Below, one piece after another: positions 1 through 8,917 of a stretch of DNA of 51,030 nt; the stretch's first letter is position 1, and the number at the start of each line of letters is the position of its first letter. Position numbers and translations under genes: made by a program. The stretch is from Lachnospiraceae bacterium UBA7182 (GTDB taxonomy: Bacteria > Bacillota > Clostridia > Lachnospirales > Lachnospiraceae): contig DKVI01000002.1 in the NCBI GenBank assembly GCA_002491115.1, positions 1 through 51,030 on the forward strand. Reading direction: 5' to 3'. The notes below the pieces were generated by a model. It worked only from the letters and a program-made list of their open reading frames with translations, was not told the DNA's origin and searched no databases.

Positions 1-55
1 TTTTTCTTCGTGAAACAACCCTAGCGTTTTTACAGGACAGGAGCCTCCGTTTCCG

Positions 56-84
56 TTGCATATTTTCGGCCGGGCGTATACAAT
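56..84 (+). promoter_or_regulatory. Sigma-A-like promoter of the TPR gene
   Basis: TTGCAT at 56-61 and TACAAT at 79-84 are separated by 17 bases. The start codon at 132 lies 48 bases downstream with AGGAAGG before it. This is a motif match by eye only. Confidence 0.55.
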
Positions 85-131
85 AGAAAGAAGATAAAAT
101 CCTAAATGATGGACAGGAAGGTGAAAAGAGA

Positions 132-3026
132 TTGAACGAATGGGAAGTTTTGGGAATATGCAGGACAGAGGATGAAGAACTGATCAAAAAGGCTTATCTC
201 GAAAAGCTGCCCGAGAATCATCCGGAAGACAACCCGAAGGGGTTCAGACGTCTGAGGGAGGCTTTTCAGAAGGCGCTTGAGGCGGCGCGGCAGGAGGAAG
301 AAGAAAAGGAAGAATCCCAAAGCCAGGTGATCCGGGAAAGTCGGATGATGGGCGGCGAAGAGACGCAGGAGCTTTTAAAAAAGGCGGATGAACTGTATCA
401 GGATTTCGGGCGGCGCATCAGCCCCAAAGAATGGGAAACACTCCTGAAGCTTCCTGTGTGCCAGGAACTGGAAAGCCAGAAAGAGGCAGGATGGGCGCTG
501 ATTGGATATTTGATGGACCACAGCTATGTGCCGCACAGATGTTTTCAGGTTCTTGACAGGGTTTTTGGCTGGACGGAAGATGAGGAGGAACTGTATGAGC
601 ATTTTCCGGAAGATTATGTGGAATATCTTTTAGGTCGGATCGAACATGAGGACACTTTCCGATACGAACGCATGGAAATGCGGGAGGAATTTGAGTACGA
701 CAAGTATATTTTCCTTTACTTTGAGCTTAGAAAAGCTTTAAACGACCGGAACCGTGACAGGGTGGAAAAACTTCTGGAGGACATTGACCGGATGCAGATG
801 GAGCATCCGGATGTGCTGCTTCTTAGGGTCCGCCATGAATTTATGCAGGAGGATCATGAAAGGCAGGCGTGGGAACTGGCGGTCCGGGCTTTTCAGATTG
901 ACAGGGACAACCCGTATTGCCGGTACTGGTATATCCGCGTTGCCATGGCTTACAAGGACGCGGGAATAGAAAAGGAAGAACTGGAAGACCTCATCGGCGG
1001 CCTTTTAGAACAGGACGATAAAAATCCTGCCCACTGGGAACTGATGGGCAGCTATATGCGTGCATGCGGGGAGAATGCCCGGGCGTTGTCGGCCTATATG
1101 AGGGCCAGAAACTGCCGGGAGGAACGATGGGACCATCTGGAAGACATGATTCGTGAGACGGCGGAGGCGCTGTCTTATGAGCAGGAAGAAGACCCGGAGT
1201 TTGACGACTGGTGGCAGATGGCCAACATCTGTATGCTGGGACATCGCCATGACAGGGCCAGACAGCTTCTGGAAAGCCATACGCCCCGGGAAGACCAGAG
1301 AATGTCCTGGCTGATCATGCTGGCGGACAGTTGTCATGGGCTGGAAGATTATCCGGCGGCGGCAAAGTACCGCCAGGCGGTGTGGGAAGCTATGTCAGAA
1401 GAAGAACGCCCGCTGGCTTTGTATATGGACCTGGCGGAGGAATACAGTCTGGCGGGCGAGAAAGACGCCGCCATTGAAATGTATGAAAAAGCCCAGGAAC
1501 AGTTCCCTTATGAACCGGAGTGTTATTTTCAGAAAGCAAGGCTTCTTGCGGACGCCGAAGAGTCGCTGGAACAGTGTGACCGGGCGCTTAAACTGGGATT
1601 TCATAAGGATGCTTTCTGTCTGCGCCTGGAACTTCTTTTAGAACTGGACCGTTATCAGGAAGTAAAAAACGAGGCGAAACAGGTCCTGGGACAGGGATTG
1701 AACAGTCCGCGGGTGGTCTTTAATTACGCGAAAGCCCTGCGGGGACTGGAGGAATACGAGGAGGCAGAGCGGACTTTAAAGGCGCTGATCGAAAGAGGCG
1801 GTGCGCCCGGCGTGATCTGCCAGGAATACGCGGGTTTATGCTATGATATGGACCGTCCGGCGGAAGCGCTGGAATGGATTGAGAAAGCGCTGGAAGATGC
1901 GGATACGCCCCTTCGCCGTGTGATGAAAGGCGATTATCTCCATGAGCTGAAACGCTACGAGGAGGAAGCCGCTTTATACCAGGAGATGTTAAACCGTGAC
2001 GCCGACGATTATTTTCTCCTTTATCGGCTGGGCAGGTCGCTTCTGTCTATGCGGCGATATGAAGAGGCGGAACAGTTCTTTCGCAGAGCGCTGGAAAAAC
2101 GGCCTTCTTACGGACTTGCCTGGGATTATCTGGGGGATGCGCTTCAGGATCAGGGCAAATGGGAAGAAGCCGCCCGTGCATATGAGGAAGGCTGGAAAAA
2201 CGGAAACCGCCAGGCGGCCCGGGATTTATGCCGGCTTATGAAGCGCACCCGACAGGATGAAAAGGCGGAGGAATATTTAAAAAAAGCACTGGAGCAGTAT
2301 CCGGACGACACAAGTCTTCTCTGGATCTGCGGCGCGGTCTTAAAGCGGCAGAAAAAATATGAAGAGGCCATCCGGTGTATGATCCGGTACATAGAGGTGA
2401 AGCCTTCTGCCACATCGTCGGCGTATCGGGAGATCGCTTCTTACTATGACGCGCAAAAGGAGTATGAAAAGGCAGAAGCGTATTATCAGATGGCCATAGA
2501 CCATGAGCCGGAGAACGCCAGAAACTACCGGATATTTGGAAAATATTACGCCAACAGCCGGGACATGCAGACAGAAGCGCTGCCTTATCTTAAGAAAGCG
2601 GCCGAGCTGGAGCCGACGGCTCTCTATGGCTGGCTGAAGCTGGGAGAAGTATATGAGGCGCTGGGGAATATGGAAGAAGCGCAAAAATGCTATGAAACCT
2701 GCCTTGACAATTATACAAAAGAGTTGGAAAAAGATCCTTATGACTGCTGTACGATGGAAGGGATGGCGGATGTACTGGCGCATCTGGGACGTTTTAAAGA
2801 GGCAGAAGAGATGTTTAAGAAGGTCTTTCAGTTCCAGAATACTGTCTTTACCTGCAACGCGGTCGAATGTTATGAGGCGATGGAAGATCTGGCCAAGATG
2901 GAAGAAAGACGGGGAGATCTAAATGCGGCGCTGGAATGGATGCGCAGAGCGTCGGAGTATAAGACCACAGATTACTATGACAAAAAGCTGCTCCGGCTGG
3001 AAGAACTTTCAAAACAGCAGTCCTGA
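132..3026 (+). CDS. J-domain-like TPR repeat protein
   Basis: The start is TTG at 132, preceded by GGAAGGTG; the product is 964 residues. Residues ~2-50 look like a J domain: a short helix after the start, a basic helix (KKAYLEKL), then HPEDNP where a canonical J domain has HPD, then a helix ending LREAFQKAL. An acidic Glu-rich linker follows. From ~170 to the C-terminus there are tandem tetratricopeptide-type helical pairs with the usual A/G/Y spacing (for example YEEAEQFFRRALE, YEKAEAYYQMAI, MEEAQKCYETCL). There is no signal peptide or membrane segment, so it is probably a cytosolic protein-protein scaffold or Hsp70 co-chaperone. The partner is unknown. spmB follows 63 bases downstream but has its own sporulation-type promoter. 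Confidence 0.8.
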   Translation: MNEWEVLGICRTEDEELIKKAYLEKLPENHPEDNPKGFRRLREAFQKALEAARQEEEEKEESQSQVIRESRMMGGEETQELLKKADELYQDFGRRISPKEWETLLKLPVCQELESQKEAGWALIGYLMDHSYVPHRCFQVLDRVFGWTEDEEELYEHFPEDYVEYLLGRIEHEDTFRYERMEMREEFEYDKYIFLYFELRKALNDRNRDRVEKLLEDIDRMQMEHPDVLLLRVRHEFMQEDHERQAWELAVRAFQIDRDNPYCRYWYIRVAMAYKDAGIEKEELEDLIGGLLEQDDKNPAHWELMGSYMRACGENARALSAYMRARNCREERWDHLEDMIRETAEALSYEQEEDPEFDDWWQMANICMLGHRHDRARQLLESHTPREDQRMSWLIMLADSCHGLEDYPAAAKYRQAVWEAMSEEERPLALYMDLAEEYSLAGEKDAAIEMYEKAQEQFPYEPECYFQKARLLADAEESLEQCDRALKLGFHKDAFCLRLELLLELDRYQEVKNEAKQVLGQGLNSPRVVFNYAKALRGLEEYEEAERTLKALIERGGAPGVICQEYAGLCYDMDRPAEALEWIEKALEDADTPLRRVMKGDYLHELKRYEEEAALYQEMLNRDADDYFLLYRLGRSLLSMRRYEEAEQFFRRALEKRPSYGLAWDYLGDALQDQGKWEEAARAYEEGWKNGNRQAARDLCRLMKRTRQDEKAEEYLKKALEQYPDDTSLLWICGAVLKRQKKYEEAIRCMIRYIEVKPSATSSAYREIASYYDAQKEYEKAEAYYQMAIDHEPENARNYRIFGKYYANSRDMQTEALPYLKKAAELEPTALYGWLKLGEVYEALGNMEEAQKCYETCLDNYTKELEKDPYDCCTMEGMADVLAHLGRFKEAEEMFKKVFQFQNTVFTCNAVECYEAMEDLAKMEERRGDLNAALEWMRRASEYKTTDYYDKKLLRLEELSKQQS

Positions 3027-3043
3027 CGAAAGCGGCGGTTTGT

Positions 3044-3070
3044 ATATTTGCTCTTTATTGGGCATACAAT
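3044..3070 (+). promoter_or_regulatory. Sigma-E-type promoter of spmB
   Basis: TATATT (3044-3049), 13 bases, then CATACAAT (3063-3070). This matches the known mother-cell sigma-E pattern (ATATT, 13-15 bases, CATACANT). It sits 20 bases before the spmB start, which fits a spore maturation gene. Confidence 0.65.
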
Positions 3071-3089
3071 GTGAAAAAATATACCTGGT

Positions 3090-3623
3090 TTGTGGACCAT
3101 GACATTTTTCTATTATATTTCGGATTTTATCATACCGCTTATTATTTTTTATATTGTTGCGTACGCACTGACGGAAAAAATATCTGTTTATGATGAATTT
3201 GTAAAAGGTGCGGCGGACGGGTTAAAGACGGTTCTTAAGATCATGCCCACCCTGATCGGCCTGATGGCGGCAGTGGGGATGCTCAGGGCTTCGGGTTTTC
3301 TGGATTTTGTGGCGAAATATTTATCGGGGGCAGCAAAACTTCTGCACTTTCCGGTGCAGTTAATCCCGCTGGCGGTGGTGCGGCTTTTTTCCTCGTCGGC
3401 TGCCACTTCCCTGGCGCTGGATATCTACAAGTCGTACGGGACGGATTCTCAGATCGGTTTGACCGCTTCGATCATGATGGGCTGTACAGAGACTGTATTC
3501 TATACCATGAGCGTGTATTTCCTGACGGCGAAGGTGACGAAGACCCGCTGGACGCTTGCGGGGGCGCTTCTTAGTACGTTCGCGGGCATTGCGGCAAGCG
3601 TGGTTCTGGCGGGCATGATGTAA
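3090..3623 (+). CDS. spmB: Spore maturation protein B (SpmB)
   Basis: This 177-residue membrane protein has the nucleoside-recognition/Gate-type fold of SpmB. There is an N-terminal hydrophobic helix, then the family-typical stretches GLKTVLKIMPTLIGLMAAVG, SSSAATSLALDIYKSYG and GCTETVFYTMSVYF, then two C-terminal helices. SpmA and SpmB are needed for spore core dehydration and heat resistance. The start could be TTG 3090 or ATG 3099; neither has a strong Shine-Dalgarno. spmA, normally directly upstream, is not in the window: a TPR gene occupies that place. metG follows 81 bases downstream. Confidence 0.9.
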   Translation: MWTMTFFYYISDFIIPLIIFYIVAYALTEKISVYDEFVKGAADGLKTVLKIMPTLIGLMAAVGMLRASGFLDFVAKYLSGAAKLLHFPVQLIPLAVVRLFSSSAATSLALDIYKSYGTDSQIGLTASIMMGCTETVFYTMSVYFLTAKVTKTRWTLAGALLSTFAGIAASVVLAGMM

Positions 3624-3652
3624 TTGACTTCTGATTCCGCCTGTGCTAATCT
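3624..3652 (+). promoter_or_regulatory. Probable metG promoter (extended -10)
   Basis: TTGACT (3624-3629), 17 bases, then TAATCT (3647-3652) preceded by TGC (extended -10). It lies within the 27-codon open frame upstream of the chosen metG start, which supports ATG 3705 as the true start. The -10 hexamer is weak. Confidence 0.45.
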
Positions 3653-3704
3653 GATAGAAACCGATTTTACGAAGCAACAAAGAGGGAAACGAAAGGTGGA
3701 ACAA

Positions 3705-5639
3705 ATGGATAAAAAGAAATTTTATATGACCACTGCCATCGCTTATACATCCGGAAAACCTCATATCGGCAATACTTATGAGATTGTTCTGGCAGACAGC
3801 ATCGCCCGTTATAAAAGATTTCAGGGATATGACGTGTTTTTCCAGACAGGTACTGATGAGCATGGGCAGAAGATTGAGTTAAAAGCGGCGGAAGCCGGCA
3901 TCACTCCGAAAGAATTTGTGGATAACGTGGCCGGGCAGATCCGCACGATCTGGGATCTGATGGATACTTCCTATGACAAGTTTATCCGTACCACGGACAA
4001 AGAGCATGAAGAACAGGTGCAGAAAATTTTCAAATATATGTATGACAAAGGAGATATCTATAAAGGCCATTATGAAGGACTGTACTGCACGCCCTGCGAA
4101 TCGTTCTTTACGGAATCCCAGCTTGTGGACGGAAAATGTCCCGACTGCGGCCGGGAAGTGCAGCCTGCCAAAGAAGAAGCGTATTTCTTTAAGATGAGTA
4201 AATACGCGGATCGCCTGATCGAGCATATCAACACGCACCCGGAGTTTATTCAGCCCGTATCCCGGAAAAATGAGATGATGAACAATTTCCTGCTTCCGGG
4301 CCTGCAGGATCTGTGCGTGTCCCGTACTTCCTTTAAGTGGGGGATTCCGGTCACCTTTGATGAAAAGCATGTGATTTATGTATGGCTGGACGCGCTGACC
4401 AATTATATCACCGGCATCGGATACGACTGCGGCGGCGAAAGCAGCGGGCAGTTTAAGAAAGACTGGCCCGCGGATCTGCATCTGATCGGGAAGGATATTA
4501 TCAGGTTCCATACAATCTATTGGCCCATCTTTCTGATGTCTCTGGATCTGCCCCTGCCAAAGCAGATCTTCGGCCATCCGTGGCTGTTACAGGGCGACGG
4601 CAAGATGAGTAAATCCAAAGGAAACGTCCTTTATGCGGACGAGCTGGTGGATTTCTTCGGTGTGGACGCGGTGCGCTATTTCGTGCTGCATGAGATGCCC
4701 TTTGAAAATGACGGCGTCATTACCTGGGAGCTGATGGTGGAACGACTCAATTCCGAGCTTGCCAATACGCTGGGCAACCTGGTCAACCGTACCGTCTCCA
4801 TGTCCAATAAATACTTCGGCGGAATTGTCACAGACGCCCGGGCGGCGGAAGAGGTGGATGAGGACCTGAAAAAGACTGTGCTTGCGACACTTCCGAATGT
4901 TACGAAGAAGATGGAAGAACTGCGTGTGGCGGACGCCCTGACGGAGATCTTCTCCATGTTCAAGCGCTGCAATAAATATATCGACGAGACCATGCCCTGG
5001 GCATTGGCAAAAAACAGCGCCAAAAGAGACCGCCTTGCTACGGTGCTGTATAATCTGGTGGAGAGTATCTGCTACGGCGCTGCTCTTCTGGAGCCTTTTA
5101 TGCCGTCCACGGCCAGGAAAATCCGGGCGCAGTTAAACGCGAAGGCGCGCACCATCGATGAGATGGATACATTCGGCCTGTATGAATCCGGCACAAGGGT
5201 GACGGGAACGCCGGAGATCCTTTTTGCCCGCCTGGATATTAAAAAAGTGCTTGAAGAAGTGGAGGCGAAAAAGGCAGCCCCTGCCAAAGAAGCGCCCGAG
5301 GCTGAGGGCAAAGAAACCATAACCTATGATGAGTTTGACAAATGTCAGTTCCAGGTAGGAGAGATCCTTTCCTGCGAAGCCGTCCCCAAGGCGGACAAGC
5401 TGCTCTGCTCCCAGGTGAAGATAGGGAATCAGGTGCGGCAGATCGTATCCGGTATCCGCGGTTCTTATACGCCGGAGGAGATGGCAGGCAAGAAAGTCAT
5501 GGTTCTGACCAATCTGGCGCCCAGAAAGATTCGTGGCCTGGTATCCGAGGGGATGCTTTTATGCGCGGAGGACGAAAACGGAGGACTGTCTCTGATGACG
5601 CCTGAAAGACCCGTGCCTGCCGGTTCCGGGATTAGCTGA
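3705..5639 (+). CDS. metG: Methionyl-tRNA synthetase
   Basis: Charges tRNA-Met with methionine in the cytoplasm. The ATG at 3705 was chosen because GAAAGGTGG precedes it and conserved sequence begins at once; the frame is open back to 3624 but overlaps a promoter. The product is 644 residues. HIGN (HIGH motif) lies near residue 17 and K300-MSKS-304 is the KMSKS loop. C128/C131 and C145/C148 form the CxxC...CxxC zinc knuckle. The anticodon-binding helices follow, and from ~537 there is a C-terminal OB-fold tRNA-binding domain after an Ala/Glu-rich linker. This is the long, dimeric form. No T-box leader was recognised upstream. Confidence 0.97.
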   Translation: MDKKKFYMTTAIAYTSGKPHIGNTYEIVLADSIARYKRFQGYDVFFQTGTDEHGQKIELKAAEAGITPKEFVDNVAGQIRTIWDLMDTSYDKFIRTTDKEHEEQVQKIFKYMYDKGDIYKGHYEGLYCTPCESFFTESQLVDGKCPDCGREVQPAKEEAYFFKMSKYADRLIEHINTHPEFIQPVSRKNEMMNNFLLPGLQDLCVSRTSFKWGIPVTFDEKHVIYVWLDALTNYITGIGYDCGGESSGQFKKDWPADLHLIGKDIIRFHTIYWPIFLMSLDLPLPKQIFGHPWLLQGDGKMSKSKGNVLYADELVDFFGVDAVRYFVLHEMPFENDGVITWELMVERLNSELANTLGNLVNRTVSMSNKYFGGIVTDARAAEEVDEDLKKTVLATLPNVTKKMEELRVADALTEIFSMFKRCNKYIDETMPWALAKNSAKRDRLATVLYNLVESICYGAALLEPFMPSTARKIRAQLNAKARTIDEMDTFGLYESGTRVTGTPEILFARLDIKKVLEEVEAKKAAPAKEAPEAEGKETITYDEFDKCQFQVGEILSCEAVPKADKLLCSQVKIGNQVRQIVSGIRGSYTPEEMAGKKVMVLTNLAPRKIRGLVSEGMLLCAEDENGGLSLMTPERPVPAGSGIS

Positions 5640-5650
5640 CGCATATCGTC

Positions 5651-5711
5651 TACGCATCCTGCATATACTTTCCTGACACAAGACGTGCCGGGAAGGTGTG
5701 CAAGATGCGTA
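5651..5711 (+). promoter_or_regulatory. Hairpin enclosing the DUF885 ribosome binding site and start codon
   Basis: TACGCATC (5651-5658) is the exact reverse complement of 5704-5711, which contains the ATG at 5705. TGCA 5660-5663 pairs with TGCA 5699-5702. CTTTCC 5668-5673 pairs with GGAAGG 5691-5696, the Shine-Dalgarno. If folded, the mRNA would hide both the ribosome site and the start codon. Seen by eye; no folding energy was computed. Confidence 0.5.
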
Positions 5712-7630
5712 AATTTTTTTTGTCATATAATATCCTGCTGACAGGGTATTCTTTTCTTTTTTCTTTTCTGCTCCCATGGGCTTCTTTTGACGATTTTACC
5801 ATGGAGCTTTTCCGTCATGAACTCTCCCGGAATACTTTGAATCTGCACTATACCCTGGCCGAACCGGAAGCCTTCGGAATCAAAGAAGCGTCTCCTTCTC
5901 TGGGAAATATGGATGAGGCTGCCAGGAAAGAGGAGCTTTCCTATCTTAAAAAGGTTAAGAAACGCCTGGCGCGTTTTTCTGATAAAAAGCTGGACGAAAA
6001 GCAAAAGCTTACCGCCGATATCCTGAACTGGTGGCTGGAAGGGCAGTTTCAGGCGGAAGCATATTACTATTATCAGGAACCCTTAGGCAAGACACTGGGA
6101 ATCCAGGCGCAGCTTCCGGTACTTTTGGCAGAGTTTCCTTTCCGCACTCAGGAAGATATCGATACCTATCTGGCGCTTTTGGAGACGCTTCCGGCGTATT
6201 TTGAACAGATCACAGCTTTTGAAAAGGAAAAATCGGCTCAGGGTCTGTTTATGGATGATGAGCGTCTGGATGATGTCCTGAAGCAGTGCCGTTCTCTGTT
6301 CCCGATCGGCAACGACCATTTCCTGGCGACGACTTTTAAGGAACGGCTGGAGGACTGTGAATTTCTGAGCGCAGACCAGAGGATTGCCTATGAAGTAAAG
6401 AATCTGCGCGCGCTGGACCGCTATGTAAGGTCAGCCTATGAAGAATTGTGCCAGGTTCTGGAAACACTGCGGGGGACGGGAAGGAATGCCGGCGGCCTGT
6501 ATCATACGCCGGAAGGACTTGATTATTATGAGTATCTTCTGAAATATTCCGTCGGTACGGAACTGGACGGCGGCAGGATTCATCAACTTTTGGAAGAACA
6601 GATGGAAAGTGATTATGAGACGGTTCTCTATGCTTTGAGTCAGGGCCTTAGTCTTTTGGAGGCCGGGGACGATACGCCCTGCCTGGAATTGCCCTCGGAG
6701 CTTTTGACGGAACTGGAAGATCAGATAGAAAAAGACTTCCCAAAGGCCGGGGATATCTCCTGGCAGGTAAAGGAAGTGCCGGAGTCCCTGGCAGATTTTT
6801 TAAGTCCGGCTTTTTATATGACGCCCGCCATCGATACGCCGGAACAGAATACGATCTATATCAATCCTTCTTATGAACCGGACCGGGCAGAACTGATTAC
6901 GACGCTGGCGCATGAGGGGTATCCGGGACACATGTATCAGAACAGCTTTGAGACGATGGAGAACTGTCCGCCGGTCAGGAGCCTGGCATATGTGGGCGGT
7001 TATACAGAAGGATGGGGACTTTACAGCGAATTCTATGCCTATGATCTTCTGGATCTGACCGATATGGAAGCGGAACTTTTAAGGGCGGTATCTTCTTTGA
7101 ATTATGCCATCTGTGCCAGTCTGGATCTGTCCATCCATGGAGAAGGGTGGACGGAAGCAGACTGCGCAGACTATCTGGCCGCTTTCGGCATTAAGGACAA
7201 AACGCAGATTCATGCGCTGTATCTGAATATCCTGGAAGAGCCGTCCAACTATCTGAAATATTACCTGGGGTATCTGGAGATTTTAAGATTAAAAGAGAGC
7301 GCGCTTGCGCTCTCGGAAGATATGACACTCTATGATTTTCATAAATGGTTTCTGGAAATGGGTCCTGCGCCTTTCGGTATACTGGAAAAACATCTAAATC
7401 TCCTTGAAGTATCGCCTGAGCTTCGTAAGAGCGCTGACAAGGACGTCCATTTCCTGGTCTTCCATCCCTTCCATGACCGTCCGGACCATCTTCTGGTGGA
7501 AATCGGCGTGCCGTTTATAGGCCGCCTTTCCTTTCCGGGTCAGCGTAAGGAGTACGACTCTTTTGTCCTCTGTGCTTCTGACACGGGATACATACCCTTT
7601 TTTGACCAGGTTGTTGATCGCGGTGGTTAG
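5705..7630 (+). CDS. DUF885 family putative metallopeptidase
   Basis: The ATG at 5705 has GGAAGG eight bases upstream; a GTG at 5696 is an alternative. The product is 641 residues. The N-terminus carries a hydrophobic stretch (~7-25) that may be a signal peptide or anchor. H403-EGYPGH-409 is the HExxGH-like signature of DUF885, followed by EGWGLYSE from E435; these residues are likely zinc and catalytic ligands. DUF885 proteins are putative zinc peptidases, substrate unknown. The family usually ends shortly after the GPAPF...L segment (~555-565). Here the frame runs 78 residues further, exactly antisense to the marR gene, and that tail has no family resemblance I can recognise. A lost stop or small frameshift near 7390 is possible. 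Confidence 0.85.
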   Translation: MRKFFLSYNILLTGYSFLFSFLLPWASFDDFTMELFRHELSRNTLNLHYTLAEPEAFGIKEASPSLGNMDEAARKEELSYLKKVKKRLARFSDKKLDEKQKLTADILNWWLEGQFQAEAYYYYQEPLGKTLGIQAQLPVLLAEFPFRTQEDIDTYLALLETLPAYFEQITAFEKEKSAQGLFMDDERLDDVLKQCRSLFPIGNDHFLATTFKERLEDCEFLSADQRIAYEVKNLRALDRYVRSAYEELCQVLETLRGTGRNAGGLYHTPEGLDYYEYLLKYSVGTELDGGRIHQLLEEQMESDYETVLYALSQGLSLLEAGDDTPCLELPSELLTELEDQIEKDFPKAGDISWQVKEVPESLADFLSPAFYMTPAIDTPEQNTIYINPSYEPDRAELITTLAHEGYPGHMYQNSFETMENCPPVRSLAYVGGYTEGWGLYSEFYAYDLLDLTDMEAELLRAVSSLNYAICASLDLSIHGEGWTEADCADYLAAFGIKDKTQIHALYLNILEEPSNYLKYYLGYLEILRLKESALALSEDMTLYDFHKWFLEMGPAPFGILEKHLNLLEVSPELRKSADKDVHFLVFHPFHDRPDHLLVEIGVPFIGRLSFPGQRKEYDSFVLCASDTGYIPFFDQVVDRGG

Positions 7631-7828
7631 CGTGCCCACCGTGACCGACATGGCCTTTGCCACGGTAGACATATTTTTGGACTCCCGTATGCCGATGGCG
7701 TCGATAATATGCATGTCGTTGATGGAGATCTCTTTATAGCTTCCGCAGATGAGCGCTTTATGTTCCATATCCAGGATTTCGTTGAAAAGCATGACCAGCA
7801 TATCATTCAGGAGTTCTTCCCGTTTCAT
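7394..7828 (-). CDS. MarR family transcriptional regulator
   Basis: A 144-residue winged-helix regulator. The recognition region STVAKAMSVTVGTLTTAINN and the wing VSRVRSTEDKRVVLLTLTRKG are typical of MarR proteins, and the remainder is helical dimerisation sequence. The start at 7828 has GGGGGTGATA just upstream. It resembles FabT-like MarR regulators of Firmicutes lipid genes, but no fab genes are nearby, so its target is unknown. It lies 13 bases after the NERD gene, so the two are probably one transcript. Its last 237 bases are antisense to the DUF885 tail. Confidence 0.9.
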   Translation of the reverse strand: MKREELLNDMLVMLFNEILDMEHKALICGSYKEISINDMHIIDAIGIRESKNMSTVAKAMSVTVGTLTTAINNLVKKGYVSRVRSTEDKRVVLLTLTRKGKAAYKRHADFHQKMVRTVMEGMEDQEMDVLVSALTKLRRYFKEI

Positions 7829-7841
7829 CTTATCACCCCCT

Positions 7842-8822
7842 TTAATGTCCGAACATGCTGCCCAGCCGGGAGAACAGGCTGCTTTCCCGTCTTTCTATTT
7901 TCTTGTCCAGCATCCGCAGATCATATTCGGCGATCCTGAGAAGCCTGGTGGCGTCTTCCAGTTCTTTTTTTGGCTCCTGTAAGCAGTATTCGGTGAGCTC
8001 TTCCAGATACTGTTTGTCTACACAGAGGGGATATTCGCGGTTTTTCTGACGGCGCTTCTTTAGTCGGGAACAGATATCCTCCATCTCATTTCTTGAAAAG
8101 TGTCCTTTGTATTTTTCCTTTTTAAAAATTTCGTACTCCAGCCGGTTGATATAGCAGACGGGAACCTCTTTAAAATAATCTTTTACGGTTGAATGGTCAT
8201 TGGCCCACAGGATGATCGGGTATACATGGAGCTTTTTCTTCATCTGCGGCTGCTTTTTGTAGATTTCTTCCAGATGACGGCTTAAGGAGTTGGTGTGCCG
8301 CCGGATCTGTTCGATCAGGTTTTCGGAATGGGAACCGCTTTTTAAAATCCCTTTTTCCGAGATGGAGCCGTTGTATCTTTTGTTTTTTACTTCCACGGAA
8401 AAGATGCCGGTGGGGGCAATGATGACTAAATCGTGTTCGATGTCAAGATTGTTGTATTTAAGCCTTAAATTTTGCAGGGAAAGAACCTTGTCCCCCAGAA
8501 GTTCAATCGCCTGGGCAGCCTTTTTTTCCCCTTTTTGTCCGAACTCAAGCCCCTGGTTCGAGTCATGGATGGAACGGGTGGCCTTTTTAAATTCTTCTGT
8601 TACGGCATCCATATTTACATGATATTTTTTTAACAAATGAAGGAGCGTATTATATTGTCTGCGGGCGCACTCGGTGTCATATCGGTTCTCTTCTAACAGA
8701 TGCAGGGAGCGAATGTGGTCTTTTCTCTTTTTGATCTCTTTATTTATATAAGAAAGTTCCTCTTTCTCTTTGGCGATCTGCCTAAGGAGCGTGTCCTTTT
8801 CTTCGTTTAATCTGTTATCCAT
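7842..8822 (-). CDS. NERD (nuclease-related) domain protein
   Basis: A 326-residue protein. The first ~100 residues are charged and predicted coiled coil. Then comes a NERD domain: FGQKGEKKAAQAI (~115-127), an aspartate in NLDIEHDLVIIAPTGIFSVE, then VKNKRYNGSI. These match the D...ExK nuclease-like core. A basic region and another charged, probably coiled, segment close the protein. NERD domains are thought to act in DNA processing or nuclease activity, but the role of most members is unknown. There is no membrane segment. The start at 8822 has AGGAAAA upstream. It is co-oriented with marR 13 bases downstream. Confidence 0.85.
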   Translation of the reverse strand: MDNRLNEEKDTLLRQIAKEKEELSYINKEIKKRKDHIRSLHLLEENRYDTECARRQYNTLLHLLKKYHVNMDAVTEEFKKATRSIHDSNQGLEFGQKGEKKAAQAIELLGDKVLSLQNLRLKYNNLDIEHDLVIIAPTGIFSVEVKNKRYNGSISEKGILKSGSHSENLIEQIRRHTNSLSRHLEEIYKKQPQMKKKLHVYPIILWANDHSTVKDYFKEVPVCYINRLEYEIFKKEKYKGHFSRNEMEDICSRLKKRRQKNREYPLCVDKQYLEELTEYCLQEPKKELEDATRLLRIAEYDLRMLDKKIERRESSLFSRLGSMFGH

Positions 8823-8917
8823 ACATTTTCCTAACTAACTCTTTCTATTGATACAATATTTGATCTGCTTTTAATCATACCATTAGTTTGAAGAAAAAAG
8901 AAGGGGGAAATGTGATT

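Noticed and set aside
3624..3704. 27-codon N-terminal extension of metG
   Set aside because: It overlaps a likely promoter and has no homology to the family; the ribosome site is at ATG 3705.
3020..3710. T-box leader for metG
   Set aside because: No specifier stem, T-box sequence or terminator could be found upstream.
3879..4577. 232-codon minus-strand frame opposite metG
   Set aside because: It lies wholly inside a clear aminoacyl-tRNA synthetase gene and shows no motif.
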